DNA of 64,000 nt, taken from the NCBI GenBank assembly GCA_034522075.1, contig JAXHLO010000030.1:1-64000 (forward strand), written 5' to 3'. Shown here one piece after another: positions 33,988 through 43,528 of the stretch (position 1 is the stretch's first letter; every line of letters starts with the position of its first letter). Under the pieces are notes generated by a model, which was not told where the DNA came from, ran no database searches, and saw nothing but the letters and a program-made list of their open reading frames with translations. The stretch comes from UBA7803 sp034522075 (lineage in GTDB: Bacteria > Pseudomonadota > Gammaproteobacteria > Pseudomonadales > Azotimanducaceae). Position numbers and translations under genes: made by a program.

Positions 33988-36900
33988 CTATTGGGATTCC
34001 AGATAGCTCGCCCGATGGTCGCTCACCAGCCGACCCACGGTCTCGAGGACCGGCCGGTAGTCGCTGTCCGGCAGCCGCTCGCCGTTCACGCTGTCGATGA
34101 CCAGGCGCCGCTGCCTGGCCAGCAGAAAACCCAGCAACGCTGCCGTCGTGGCACAGTCCGGGTGGTCGGGGGGCAGGTAGAAGGTCAGCCGTTTGCCCAG
34201 ATTCTCCGCCACCAGCGCCAGCGCGCCGTCAGAAAAAGCCAGATAGTTGCCGATGCGCCGCTGGGGCAGCTCCGGCCAGTCCAGACCGAGTCCGCACGGT
34301 GATACCGGGTCCAGCGCATTGCACCAGAAAACGCCGGGCCGGGGCCGTTCGCTCTGCAGCACGGTGAGCGCCGACGGCGGCGCGAACTGCGGCCCGGACA
34401 GGCCGTGAAAGAAATAACCCGCGGTCACCTCGCCGCCCAGTTCCATGATGCGCAGGGCGCGGAACAGGGCCCCCCAGCGCAGCGCACCGCCTTCGCGGTT
34501 GGCGATCTCCCGGCACACCAGTCCGTAGCGGTCGAGCAGCAGGCGGGCCCGTTCCTTGGCATCTTCGAGTTCATCCAGGCGATCGCCGGCAGGGTCCTGA
34601 ACCGGGCGCAGATACCACGTACCGGCCCAGGGATCGGCATAGGCCGAGCGGGCATAGCGCGGCAGCCTTGGCCGGCCGGAACGGCCCCGGCTGCGCGCCG
34701 GCACCGCGTCGCTGCCCAGCCGGAAATCCCGCGCCACACCCTGGCGCAGCGGGGTCAGGGCATCGGCCGCCACACGTCCGGCCCACACCGCGTCCCACCA
34801 TTGCTCGTTGAACTCAGTCAGCGGCGCGGTCTGCCGCTCCGCGAGCTGGAGAAATCCGTAGCGGGCCTCCGGGTCGGCAAACAGGGCGCTGATGGAACCC
34901 GCTGTCTCCGCGGGGGCGTCTGCGTCGTCCAGAAGTGCCAGATCCTCCGCATATCCCAGACGGATGCGTCCCTTGCCGCTGCCCATCCAGTGCATGCCCA
35001 GCTCGCTCACGGCCTGATCGAGCTGTGCCGGCTGGTAGCCGGGCAGGCGAGCTGCCGGAAGATCGTAGAGCCACAGGGCCACCGGTGCGTCGAGGCCGCG
35101 CAGCGGCTCCAGACAGGACTCCAGGGCGGCGCTGTGGTCGTCGTCGGGCCGGCCGGGTTCGGCAGCGAAATCCTGCCAGGCCGCCACGCAGGCAGGCAGG
35201 TCCAGCACCGGCCGCGGCTCCAGTCGCGGGCGGCGACGGGCCCGCTGCAGGCGCAGCAGGGCGGCGAAGTTGTCCGGATCGCAGTAGCGGATACTGTCGT
35301 CGTCTTCCAGCAGCGGGCCGCGCACCAGAGTCTCGTCGTCATCGAGCAGAGCGTCGGGCACCGCGGGCAGCAACCCGTGGATATCGGCGGCGGTCAGGGG
35401 ACCGTAGAAGGACAGCATTTCCAGGGCCAACTGTTCGGCGCCGCGCGGGTCCGCAACTTGTACTGTGTCGGCGGTCCAGTCCGCGCCGTCGAGCAATCCA
35501 CTCGCACACAGCGCGTGCAGCAGTTCCCGGTGGGCGAACCAGTGACGGCCGGCTTTGTGCACGGCCACCACGTCGCCGTGATCGAGCTCTGCGGGCGCCT
35601 CCTGGGCCGGCAGCAGAATGCGTTCCTTGATCCACTCTGCCCAGTCGTCGTCGGTTTCCGGGGCATAACCCGGTGCCGTGCGTTGGCGTTTGGCCTGAAA
35701 ATCCGCCACCGCCTCGGCGCTGATGCGCGGGCGCAGTTCCGCGTTGTAGACGGCGCTGGCTATCAGCTCGTCGGACAGTGCGCTGGCTTCCCGGTGTTCC
35801 GGCCGGTCGGTGGCGTACATGTGGGGCGAAATCAGATCGAAGGTCAGATTGGCGGCGAACGGGCTGGGCGATTGGCTGGTGCAGGCCGATACGGCGATGT
35901 CTCCATCCTCCAGAGCCGCAAGGCAGGTCTTGAGGGCCTCGAGGTCGAATTCATCGTTCAGGCAGCTTCGCCAGGTCTCCAGCAGCACCGGAAAGTCGCT
36001 GAAGCTGCGTACCGACCCCAGCAGTTTTTTGGCCTGCAGGCGGCTGAGCCACAGCGGCAATCGGGCATTGAACCGCTGCCGGCTGAGCAGCAGCGCGCGG
36101 CCGGCGGCTTCCCGGAAGCGGGCGCCGAATATGCCCGACCCCTCCAGCGACTGGCGCAGCAGGGCGGCGAGGTTGGCCTCGCTGACCAGCCCCAGGATCT
36201 GCTCGGCTTGCAGCGGTTCGCGGCTCTGGATTGCCAGGGCGTTGTCATCGGCACGCACGTCGGCCTCGATGCCCGCCTGACGCAGGGCGGCACCCAGGGC
36301 CAGAGCCCAGGGGCGATTCACCCGGCCGCCCCAGAAAGTGTGCAGCACCAGATGCTCCAGGCCGTCGCTGCTGCGGTAGCCGCCGGGTGCGCTGAGGACG
36401 CGCTCCGCCAGCAGATGCCCGGCATGGGGCAGTGCCGTCCCGGTGGCGTCGCGCTGCCGTTGCAGGTAGCCCACGAGCTCCCCGGCAGCGACCACATCGA
36501 AGCTGCGCCGTTTCGTCAGCTCGCGCTGCAGGGCCGTGGGGTCGGCGCCGGCGAGTGCGGCTTCCGCAGCTTGCAGAAATGTGCCGATGTGGCGTGAATA
36601 GTGGAAGCTGCGGCTCTGCGACTCCGCGCGCCAGAACGGCGGGGCGGAGCTGGGGCGGTCGGTGGGCCGGACCAGCACGTCGTTGTGGGTGATGTGGTGA
36701 ATCTGCCAGTTCTGGGTGCCCAGGGAGAACACTTGACCCGTCGTGGCTTCCCAGACGAATTCCTCGTCGAGCTCACCGATCACGGCTGCGGAATCGGCGT
36801 GACGTATCTGAAAGTAGCCGCGGTCGGGGATCACACCGCCGGCGTTGTACAGCGCGAGAACGGCCGAGTGTCTGGCCTGCACGGTCTGGCGGATGCGGTC

Positions 36901-38328
36901 GTAGGAGAGTCGTGCCTTCAGTTCGCGGACCCGCGAGCCCTCGTAACGGCCGGCGAGCATTTCGATGACCAGATCGAACTGTGCCCGGGCCAGGGTGTGG
37001 TAAGGGCCGCTCCGGCGCAGCAGGGCATACAGCTCGTCTACCGGCCAGGTTTCGGAAGCGCTCATGGAAACGACGATCTGACACAGGACGTCCAACGGAT
37101 TGTGCAGCGGTGTCAGGGGTTCGATGTCGCGGTGCTCGACGGCACCGGCTAGAGCCGCCGCCTCGACGAAGTCCTGGGCAAAGGTAGGAAACAGGGTGCC
37201 CCGGCTCGTCTCGCCGACCCGATGCCCGGCCCGGCCGATACGCTGCAGCGCGGCGGCTATGGCGGGCGGGGCCTGAATGAGCACCACCTCGTCGAGTTCG
37301 CCGATATCGATGCCCATTTCCAGGGAACTGGTGGCGACGATGGCCTTCAGTTCGCCGCGCTTCAGGCGTTGTTCCACCTCCAGGCGGATCTCCCGGGCCA
37401 GCGACCCATGGTGGGCATAGGCCAGCGGCTCGGCGAGGCCGGTATTGATGGCGTAGGTCAGGCGCTCGGCCAGGCGGCGGCTGTTGACGAAGAACAACGT
37501 AGCTCGATTGGCCGCAATGATGCCGCGAAAAGTTTCCGCCAGCGCTTCCCAGATCTTGGTTCCCGCCGCGGTCGCGTCGCGGGCAGCTTCGGGAAAGCGT
37601 ATCCGCAGCGAAATGTCCTTGCCGGAACCGGCGTCCAGCACACGCATGGGACGTGCCGTGCCGTCCGCTTCACGGCCCGCCACATGGGCGGCAACAGCCT
37701 CCAGCGGGCGGACCGTGGCCGACAGGGCAATGCGCTGAAAATCGCCGGCGATGGCGGCGAGGCGTTCCAGGGCCGTGAACAGCAGCGTCCCGCGGCGGTT
37801 GTCCACCAGAGCGTGTACCTCATCGGTGATCACCGTAGCAACCTGGCTCAGGGCGTGACGGCCGCGGCTGCTGGTGAGCAGCAGCATGAGGCTTTCCGGC
37901 GTGGTGATGAGAATCTCCGGCGGGCGGCGCAGCATGCGCTGGCGCTCCACTCGCGGCGTGTCCCCCGGCGGGTTCTTGCGCTGCGGCAGATCCTGCAATG
38001 CGCCGAGTTCCCGCAGGCCGGCCAGCGGCGTCAGCAGATTGCGCTGAATGTCGTTGTTCAAGGCCTTCAGCGGCGAAACATAGAGCACCCGGGTAGCGCC
38101 CGTCTGCCAGCGGCCGGCGGCGTACTGGTTGAGCGCCCAGAAAAATGCCGTGAGGGTCTTGCCGCTGCCCGTGGGCGCGGTAACCAGCACGTGTTCCCCG
38201 GCAGCGATGACGGGCCAGGCGAGGCGCTGCACATCGGTGGGACCGTCGAAGGTGGCTTCGAACCAGCGCCGCAGGCCCGGCTCGAAACCGGCCAGTGGAT
38301 CGATGGTGCTGGTTGCGGGCTGGGGCAT
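33988..38328 (-). CDS. lhr: Lhr-family ATP-dependent helicase (large helicase-related, full length)
   Basis: A superfamily 2 helicase of about 1446 residues, close to E. coli Lhr in size. The Lhr core holds APTGSGKT (Walker A, residues 51-58), VITDEVHAL (DEVH), ALSATVRP, SSLEMGIDIGELDEV and LQRIGRAGHRVG. The Lhr winged-helix/core domains and a long C-terminal region follow. It unwinds DNA or DNA:RNA in repair. ATG 38328 is chosen because the frame upstream is only the translated REP-like repeat. The EAL-like gene follows after 16 nt, so the two are probably co-transcribed. Confidence 0.93.
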   Translation of the reverse strand: MPQPATSTIDPLAGFEPGLRRWFEATFDGPTDVQRLAWPVIAAGEHVLVTAPTGSGKTLTAFFWALNQYAAGRWQTGATRVLYVSPLKALNNDIQRNLLTPLAGLRELGALQDLPQRKNPPGDTPRVERQRMLRRPPEILITTPESLMLLLTSSRGRHALSQVATVITDEVHALVDNRRGTLLFTALERLAAIAGDFQRIALSATVRPLEAVAAHVAGREADGTARPMRVLDAGSGKDISLRIRFPEAARDATAAGTKIWEALAETFRGIIAANRATLFFVNSRRLAERLTYAINTGLAEPLAYAHHGSLAREIRLEVEQRLKRGELKAIVATSSLEMGIDIGELDEVVLIQAPPAIAAALQRIGRAGHRVGETSRGTLFPTFAQDFVEAAALAGAVEHRDIEPLTPLHNPLDVLCQIVVSMSASETWPVDELYALLRRSGPYHTLARAQFDLVIEMLAGRYEGSRVRELKARLSYDRIRQTVQARHSAVLALYNAGGVIPDRGYFQIRHADSAAVIGELDEEFVWEATTGQVFSLGTQNWQIHHITHNDVLVRPTDRPSSAPPFWRAESQSRSFHYSRHIGTFLQAAEAALAGADPTALQRELTKRRSFDVVAAGELVGYLQRQRDATGTALPHAGHLLAERVLSAPGGYRSSDGLEHLVLHTFWGGRVNRPWALALGAALRQAGIEADVRADDNALAIQSREPLQAEQILGLVSEANLAALLRQSLEGSGIFGARFREAAGRALLLSRQRFNARLPLWLSRLQAKKLLGSVRSFSDFPVLLETWRSCLNDEFDLEALKTCLAALEDGDIAVSACTSQSPSPFAANLTFDLISPHMYATDRPEHREASALSDELIASAVYNAELRPRISAEAVADFQAKRQRTAPGYAPETDDDWAEWIKERILLPAQEAPAELDHGDVVAVHKAGRHWFAHRELLHALCASGLLDGADWTADTVQVADPRGAEQLALEMLSFYGPLTAADIHGLLPAVPDALLDDDETLVRGPLLEDDDSIRYCDPDNFAALLRLQRARRRPRLEPRPVLDLPACVAAWQDFAAEPGRPDDDHSAALESCLEPLRGLDAPVALWLYDLPAARLPGYQPAQLDQAVSELGMHWMGSGKGRIRLGYAEDLALLDDADAPAETAGSISALFADPEARYGFLQLAERQTAPLTEFNEQWWDAVWAGRVAADALTPLRQGVARDFRLGSDAVPARSRGRSGRPRLPRYARSAYADPWAGTWYLRPVQDPAGDRLDELEDAKERARLLLDRYGLVCREIANREGGALRWGALFRALRIMELGGEVTAGYFFHGLSGPQFAPPSALTVLQSERPRPGVFWCNALDPVSPCGLGLDWPELPQRRIGNYLAFSDGALALVAENLGKRLTFYLPPDHPDCATTAALLGFLLARQRRLVIDSVNGERLPDSDYRPVLETVGRLVSDHRASYLESQ

Positions 38329-38370
38329 CGGCTCGGTGAACTGGTCTCCGAAGGGTGGGAGGGATCTTCT

Positions 38371-38453
38371 GACTGTGGGAGCGATCTCCAGATCGCGATT
38401 AGAAAATCGCTCCCACCGGTCCAGATCGCGATTGGAAAATCGCTCCAACAGTC
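38371..38453. repeat. REP-like palindrome, copy 2 (compound)
   Basis: The outer arms GACTGTGGGAGCGAT (38371-38385) and 38439-38453 pair at 14 of 15 positions. An inner arm ATCGCTCCCAC (38406-38416) pairs perfectly with 38375-38385. The word CCAGATCGCGATT occurs twice. This compound copy sits in the divergent promoter region between lhr and the CoA-transferase gene. Confidence 0.85.
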
Positions 38454-38518
38454 CCGTTAGAATATACCCCGACGCCAATCCACGCCGATAGCTTTCTCTA
38501 AGCCGCCACGGAGGTCTC

Positions 38519-39736
38519 ATGCCGCAAATCGCCGATCTGCTTCAGCCGGGCCAGCGGATCTTCGTGGCGGGTAGCTCCAACGAGCCCGGCGGATTGCTCG
38601 AGGAGCTGCGAACCCGGGCATTACCGGAAGGCCTGCACTTCATTCAGTTTCCCCTGGCGGGCTACAACCGCCAGGACTTCACCGCCTATGAGCCCACGGC
38701 GCAGCAGACCACATTCTTCATGACCCCCCATCTCAAGGATGCTGATCCGGCTCGGCTGCACTTTCTGCCCATGCAGATGCGCCGCGTGTACGACTATCTG
38801 TCGAGTGGCGTGGACGTGGCGCTGCTGCAGGTTGCAAGGGACGCTGACGGCCGCCTGCGGCTCGGCCCCAATGTGGATTTCGCCGCTGCGGTGCTGGGTT
38901 CGCCGGCACGGGTCGCGGCCGAACTCAACACGGCCATAACCGCGCCCGCCGGTGCGCCGCTGATCGACGAATCACGCATCGATGTACTGTTGACGACGCA
39001 GCGCCCGTTGTTTGAGATGCCGTCTCCGCAGATCAACGACACGGCCCGCGCCATCGGAGCTCTGGTGGCGGCGGAGATCCGTGACGGCGATTGCATTCAA
39101 ACCGGCATCGGCGGGATTCCCGCTGCCATCCTCGACCGTCTCGGCGGGAAGAACGATCTGGGTATGCACGGCGGCCTCATCGACGACGGGGGCATGGGCC
39201 TGATCCGCAACGGCAACATTTCCGGTGCGAACAAGGAAATAGACACCGGCCGGCATGTTACCGGGATGGCGCTGGGCAGCAGGACGCTGCTCGACTGGCT
39301 GGCCGAAACGCCGCAGGTGGAGCTGCGCAGTGCCGACTACACCCACGAGGCGGCAGTGATCGGCCGGTTGTCCAATTTCGTATCCGTGAATTCGGCCGTG
39401 GAGGTGGATCTCTATGGTCAGGTCAATGCGGAAATGGCCGGTGGCCGGCAGATATCCGGCACTGGCGGGTCCGTGGATTTCATGCGGGCCGCCCGCGCCT
39501 CACCGGGCGGGCGCTCCATCATCGCCATGACCGCCACTGCGCGCGGCGGCAGCGTATCCCGTATCGTGCCGAAGGCGGAGCTGGTCACGGCTCTGCGCAC
39601 TGACGTCGACATGATTGTTACGGAATATGGTGTCGCCCGCCTGCGCGATGCCCCGCTGCGGGCCCGGGCGGAAGCATTGATCGACATCGCCGCACCGCAG
39701 TTTCGCGATGAGTTGCGTAGTTTTATTCCCGGGTGA
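38519..39736 (+). CDS. acetyl-CoA hydrolase/transferase family CoA-transferase
   Basis: A 405-residue class I CoA-transferase (4-hydroxybutyrate/acetate CoA-transferase type), moving CoA between carboxylic acids through a glutamyl-CoA thioester. The nucleophile is Glu in FVSVNSAVEVDLYGQVNAE. Around it are CIQTGIGGIPAAIL, GTGGSVDFMRAAR and the C-terminal VTEYGVARLRDAPLRARAEA. GGAGG lies 5 nt before ATG 38519. It is divergent from lhr, with a REP-like repeat between. The donor/acceptor pair is unknown. Confidence 0.9.
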   Translation: MPQIADLLQPGQRIFVAGSSNEPGGLLEELRTRALPEGLHFIQFPLAGYNRQDFTAYEPTAQQTTFFMTPHLKDADPARLHFLPMQMRRVYDYLSSGVDVALLQVARDADGRLRLGPNVDFAAAVLGSPARVAAELNTAITAPAGAPLIDESRIDVLLTTQRPLFEMPSPQINDTARAIGALVAAEIRDGDCIQTGIGGIPAAILDRLGGKNDLGMHGGLIDDGGMGLIRNGNISGANKEIDTGRHVTGMALGSRTLLDWLAETPQVELRSADYTHEAAVIGRLSNFVSVNSAVEVDLYGQVNAEMAGGRQISGTGGSVDFMRAARASPGGRSIIAMTATARGGSVSRIVPKAELVTALRTDVDMIVTEYGVARLRDAPLRARAEALIDIAAPQFRDELRSFIPG

Positions 39737-39820
39737 GGGTTGCGCCGACGCTCGCAAATTCGTCAATTATCACTAATATTAAGGAAACGAGCGTTTGCCG
39801 CATGAGGGAGTGCTGCGGTC

Positions 39821-40063
39821 ATGGACTACATTGGCATCGATCCGGCAGTGGGCCTGGAATGCTCACACTGCGATAACGTTACTCGATTGAAGTACAGTGA
39901 TCTGCTGCGGCGCGTGCAGGACGGTGAGCAGGTACCCTGCGGCGCCTGCGAGCGCCGTATGCTGCACGACTGGACCACGGTGAGCGTGGTGCAGAACATC
40001 ATCAAACGAAGAATGCGCGAAGCCCACGAGGCCAAGAATGGCCGGCGGGCGGATACTGGATAA
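39821..40063 (+). CDS. small zinc-ribbon-like protein
   Basis: An 80-residue protein with two CxxC pairs (LECSHCDN and VPCGACERR) separated by about 22 residues, a likely single-zinc ribbon. A basic helix follows (VQNIIKRRMREAHEAK). The ribosome site is GGGAG before ATG 39821, and AT-rich DNA with TAATAT lies 50 bp upstream as a possible -10. Probably nucleic-acid- or protein-binding; no named family recognised. A REP-like palindrome follows the stop. Confidence 0.7.
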   Translation: MDYIGIDPAVGLECSHCDNVTRLKYSDLLRRVQDGEQVPCGACERRMLHDWTTVSVVQNIIKRRMREAHEAKNGRRADTG

Positions 40064-40070
40064 TCCCCCA

Positions 40071-40144
40071 GACTGTGGGAGCGATCTCCAGATCGCGATC
40101 ACGAGTTCGCGCCAGATCGCGATCTGGAGATCGCTCCTACAGAT
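40071..40144. repeat. REP-like palindrome, copy 3 (27-bp arms)
   Basis: The left arm 40074-40100 (beginning TGTGGGAGCGATCTCCAGAT) pairs with 40115-40141 at 26 of 27 positions around a 14-nt spacer. It fills the gap between the convergent zinc-ribbon and oligopeptidase B genes and shares its core with copies near 31.4 and 38.4 kb. Confidence 0.92.
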
Positions 40145-40146
40145 GA

Positions 40147-42225
40147 TCAAGCCTTCCCCAGGCTCACCAGAATGAACGCATATTCCTCGGCCAGTTCCTG
40201 CAGGCTTTCGAAACGCCCGGACTGACCGCGGTGGCCGGCATCCATGTTGGTCTTCAGCAGCAGCCAGTTGTCATCCGTCTTCAGCGTGCGCAGCCTGGCC
40301 ACGTACTTGGCAGGTTCCCGGTAGGTCACTCGAGGGTCGTTCAGGCCCGCCGTCAGCAGCATGGGTGGATAGGCGCCTGCCTTGAGCTGATCGTAGGGCG
40401 AATACGAGCGGATGTTTTCGAACGCCGCCTGGTCTTCGATGGGGTTGCCCCACTCCGGCCACTCGATGGGCGTGAGCGGCAGCGAGGTATCCTGCATGGT
40501 GTTCAGAACATCCATGAACGGCACGTGGGCAACCACGGCTCCCCACAGCTCTGGTGCCTGATTCACGACCGCGCCCATGAGCTCACCGCCGGCACTGCCG
40601 CCGGCTATGGCGATGCGGCCGGCGCGCGTATAACGGCGCCCGATCAGATCCCGGGCCACGTCGACGAAATCGTTGAAGGTGTTGGTACGCTTGTCGAGCT
40701 TGCCATCTTCGTACCAGGCGTAACCCAGCTCGTCCCCGCCGCGGATATGGGCGATAGCGAACACGAAGCCGCGCTCCAGCAGCGATAGCCGGTTGGCCGA
40801 GAAGCCGGGCATAGTGGCCATGCCGTAGGCGCCGTAGGCGTACAGGTACAGCGGTGTGTGCTCATTGCGTTCGAGGTCTTTGCGATAGATGAGGCTTACC
40901 GGTACCCGGGCCCCGTCCCGGGCCGTGGTGGTCAGGCGCTCGGTGACATAGATGGCCGGGTCGTAGCCGCTGGGGATTAGCTGAGTTTTCCGGTGCTCCA
41001 GATGGCCGTCGGCGAAGTGATAATCGAACACCGTCTCCGGCGTGACCATGGATTGATAGTGCAGGCGCAGGGCCGTCATGTGATATTCCGGGTTGGGGCC
41101 CAGGCTGACGGTATGGGTCCGCTCAGGGAAATCCAGCAGGTAGTCGGCGCCGCTGTCTTCCATGATCCGCACCTGATCGAGGCCGTCGATGCGCTCGCCG
41201 AGCACCAGCCGCGCCTGAAAGCGCGCGAACCAGATCAGATACTGCTCGTCGGATCCGGCTACCAGGGTTTCCCAGTGTGCCTCCTGAGGGGCGGATTCCG
41301 GGGTGCGCAGCAGAGCGAAGTTCCGGTGCGCGGCATTGCTCATGACGTAGAACCAGCCTTCACCGTGGTCGACGGAGTACTCGTGGCCGGCCCGCCGCGG
41401 CGCGAACAGCACCGGCTCGGCGTCCGGTGCGTCGGCCGGCAGACAACGGATCTCGCTGGTCACGTGATCGCCCGTGCTGATCAGCAGAAATGCCTCGGAC
41501 GAGGTTTTGTCGATGCCGACGAAGAACGACTCATCCTGCTCCTCGTAGATCGTGCGGTCGTCGGCTCGCGGCGTGCCCAGGCGATGCAGGCACACCCGGA
41601 ACGGGCGCCACTGCTCGTTGACCACCACGTAGAGGAAGTGCTTGCTGTCCGCGGTCCAGACCGGGGCGGCCAGCGTGTCCGGAACGGGTTCGTCGAGCAG
41701 CACGTCCTGCTGCAGGTCGGTGACGTGCAGGGTAAAGCGTTCCGAACCATTGGTATCCGCGCTCCACGCCAGATAGCGGTCGTCAGGGCTCACCGACAGA
41801 CCGCCGAGGACGAAGTAGTTGTGTTCTTCGGCCAGGCGCGGCTCATCGAGAATGACCTGCCAGGAGGGGTCGGACTCGGCCGGCGCCTCGTTGCTGCTGC
41901 TCACCGGTGCGCGCAGCCACAACCGATACTGCGCGCCGTGCTCGAAGCGCCATTGATACCAGTATCCACTGCGCCGGTAAGGGACACAGGAATCTTCCTG
42001 GGGCTGGCGTTCCTTGAGCTCTTCGAACAGCTCTTGCACGAGCGGCTGGTAGGGGCCTATCTGCTCGTCGAAGTAGGCGTTTTCGGCATTCAGGTAGTCG
42101 AGGATCCCGGGGTCGGAAACCTGCGGGTAGCCCGGGTCTTTCAGCCAGGCATAGGGGTCTTCGACGGTGATGCCGTGACGGGTGTAGCTGTGGGGTTTGC
42201 GGGCAGCAATGGGAGGAGAACTCAT
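40147..42225 (-). CDS. ptrB: oligopeptidase B (S9A prolyl oligopeptidase family)
   Basis: A serine peptidase of about 692 residues with an N-terminal seven-bladed propeller and a C-terminal alpha/beta hydrolase domain. It cleaves short peptides after basic residues. The catalytic Ser is in IAIAGGSAGGELMG, the Asp in LLTAGLNDPRVTYREPAKY, and the His in TNMDAGHRGQSGR. The preceding IAHIRGGDELGYAWYEDGKL is the family signature. ATG 42225 gives the usual start (MSSPPIAARKPHSYTRHG); ATG 42255 adds ten unlikely residues. No signal peptide, so cytoplasmic or periplasm-associated. Confidence 0.9.
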   Translation of the reverse strand: MSSPPIAARKPHSYTRHGITVEDPYAWLKDPGYPQVSDPGILDYLNAENAYFDEQIGPYQPLVQELFEELKERQPQEDSCVPYRRSGYWYQWRFEHGAQYRLWLRAPVSSSNEAPAESDPSWQVILDEPRLAEEHNYFVLGGLSVSPDDRYLAWSADTNGSERFTLHVTDLQQDVLLDEPVPDTLAAPVWTADSKHFLYVVVNEQWRPFRVCLHRLGTPRADDRTIYEEQDESFFVGIDKTSSEAFLLISTGDHVTSEIRCLPADAPDAEPVLFAPRRAGHEYSVDHGEGWFYVMSNAAHRNFALLRTPESAPQEAHWETLVAGSDEQYLIWFARFQARLVLGERIDGLDQVRIMEDSGADYLLDFPERTHTVSLGPNPEYHMTALRLHYQSMVTPETVFDYHFADGHLEHRKTQLIPSGYDPAIYVTERLTTTARDGARVPVSLIYRKDLERNEHTPLYLYAYGAYGMATMPGFSANRLSLLERGFVFAIAHIRGGDELGYAWYEDGKLDKRTNTFNDFVDVARDLIGRRYTRAGRIAIAGGSAGGELMGAVVNQAPELWGAVVAHVPFMDVLNTMQDTSLPLTPIEWPEWGNPIEDQAAFENIRSYSPYDQLKAGAYPPMLLTAGLNDPRVTYREPAKYVARLRTLKTDDNWLLLKTNMDAGHRGQSGRFESLQELAEEYAFILVSLGKA

Positions 42226-42334
42226 GACTATGCTCGATTGGCGGCCGAAATCCATGGCAAGGCCGCTTTCCTACGCGAATGCACCGCGAAACGCAAACCG
42301 TTACCATCCTGAGGCTCGCTATTGAGGTGCCATC

Positions 42335-43042
42335 GTGTGCGGACGATTCAACGTGGAATCCGACCCGCTGTCCCGGCTGCTGCTGGAACTGGTGCGGTTG
42401 CGTCATCCCGGCCCGGACAACTATAACGCTGCACCCACGGAAACCATCACTGTCCTGCGTCTCGACGATGACGGTGAGCCGGAGCTGGTGCCCATGCGCT
42501 GGTGGCTGACGCCGCACTGGGCCAAGCAGGTGGATACCCGTTACGCCATGTTCAATGCCCGCGCCGAGAGTGTCGAGCGCAGTCCGGCCTTTCGTGAGCC
42601 GTTCAAGGCACGCCGTTGCGTGGTGCCGGTGTCCGGATTCTACGAATGGGCCCGCCTGCAGGAGCCGTCATCCGACGGTAAGCGTAAGATGCCGTACTAC
42701 ATTCATCCCCGGGAACACGCCGGCATGTTGCTCGCGGGCATCTGGGATCGCTGGCACGACCCGGACGGTTCCGGGGACCTGGAAAGCTTCGCCGTATTGA
42801 CCACCGATGCAGCGCCGGGGCTCGAGTTCATCCACAAGCGCCAGCCGGTGATGTTGCCCCTGACCGCCGCCCGCACCTGGCTCGACCCCGCTACGGCCGT
42901 GGATGAGCTGAAGCCCTTGCTGGCCCCGGCGATTCCGCAGGCGCTCGACGCGCTGCCCGTGTCCACCTACGTCAACAACGCCCGCCACAAAGACAGCCGG
43001 TGCCTGGAGGGCGTCGCAGCGCCGGTGGCGGTGGATCCGTGA
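42335..43042 (+). CDS. SOS response-associated peptidase (SRAP, YedK/HMCES family)
   Basis: A 235-residue SRAP protein that crosslinks to abasic sites in single-stranded DNA through Cys2. The protein begins MCGRFNVES, so GTG 42335 must be the start because the cysteine has to be residue 2 after Met removal. GAGG lies 8 nt upstream. Other conserved parts: NAAPTETI, MFNARAESVERSPAF (Asn/Arg/Glu) and PVSGFYEWARL. The late HxRxPV motif reads IHKRQPVMLP. It opens an eight-gene plus-strand run; the next start overlaps its stop (TGATG). Confidence 0.93.
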   Translation: MCGRFNVESDPLSRLLLELVRLRHPGPDNYNAAPTETITVLRLDDDGEPELVPMRWWLTPHWAKQVDTRYAMFNARAESVERSPAFREPFKARRCVVPVSGFYEWARLQEPSSDGKRKMPYYIHPREHAGMLLAGIWDRWHDPDGSGDLESFAVLTTDAAPGLEFIHKRQPVMLPLTAARTWLDPATAVDELKPLLAPAIPQALDALPVSTYVNNARHKDSRCLEGVAAPVAVDP

Positions 43043-43518
43043 TGATGCTGGAAAGCGGACAGTGGCTGGGGCGCGGCAGTGTGCTGGTGGATGGCCATAG
43101 CCGTGGCGCGCCGGTGGCGTGCCACGTCAGCGTGGAACGCGACGCCGAAGGCGCCACGCTCACCGGCGACTGGCAGGCCGATGGCGAGTCCGCAACGGAT
43201 TTTCAGGTGCGCCTGGCCCGCAATGATGCCGGCACCTATACGTTGACGGTCTACCTGGGGGGCGACCATCTGCAGGGCACCGCCAAACTGGACAGCCCGC
43301 CCAACCTGGGGTTGCTGTGGAACGACAGCGGCACCCTGTACGCCACATTTGCTCTATTCTCCGTGCCGCGCGGTTACGGCTTTCGCGGTTTCGTCCGGGA
43401 TGCGGGCGGGAGCGGCAGCCCGGCCGGGTCCCGGGTGTTTACCTGGGAGATTGCTTTCTCGCTGAAGCAGGAAGTGCTCAGGGGCGATAATGTGGTTTCG
43501 CTGCGTCGTCGCCGCTGA
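43042..43518 (+). CDS. hypothetical beta-rich protein
   Basis: A 158-residue protein without a recognised family. It has alternating hydrophobic beta-strand patterns (WLGRGSVLVDGHSRGAPVAC, YTLTVYLGGDHLQG, LGLLWNDSGTLYATFALF) and could be a small lipocalin-like barrel. It has no signal peptide. The start ATG 43042 overlaps the SRAP stop, so expression is coupled. A LolA-like gene follows after 10 bp. Function unknown. Confidence 0.65.
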   Translation: MMLESGQWLGRGSVLVDGHSRGAPVACHVSVERDAEGATLTGDWQADGESATDFQVRLARNDAGTYTLTVYLGGDHLQGTAKLDSPPNLGLLWNDSGTLYATFALFSVPRGYGFRGFVRDAGGSGSPAGSRVFTWEIAFSLKQEVLRGDNVVSLRRRR

Positions 43519-43528
43519 AGGATTGCCC

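Noticed and set aside
34405..36597. 730-codon plus-strand frame antisense to lhr
   Set aside because: Shadow of the helicase gene; the Lhr motifs on the minus strand are unambiguous.
38329..38520. Longer Lhr N-terminus starting at 38520
   Set aside because: The added residues are simply the translated REP-like repeat (for example RFSNRDL twice).
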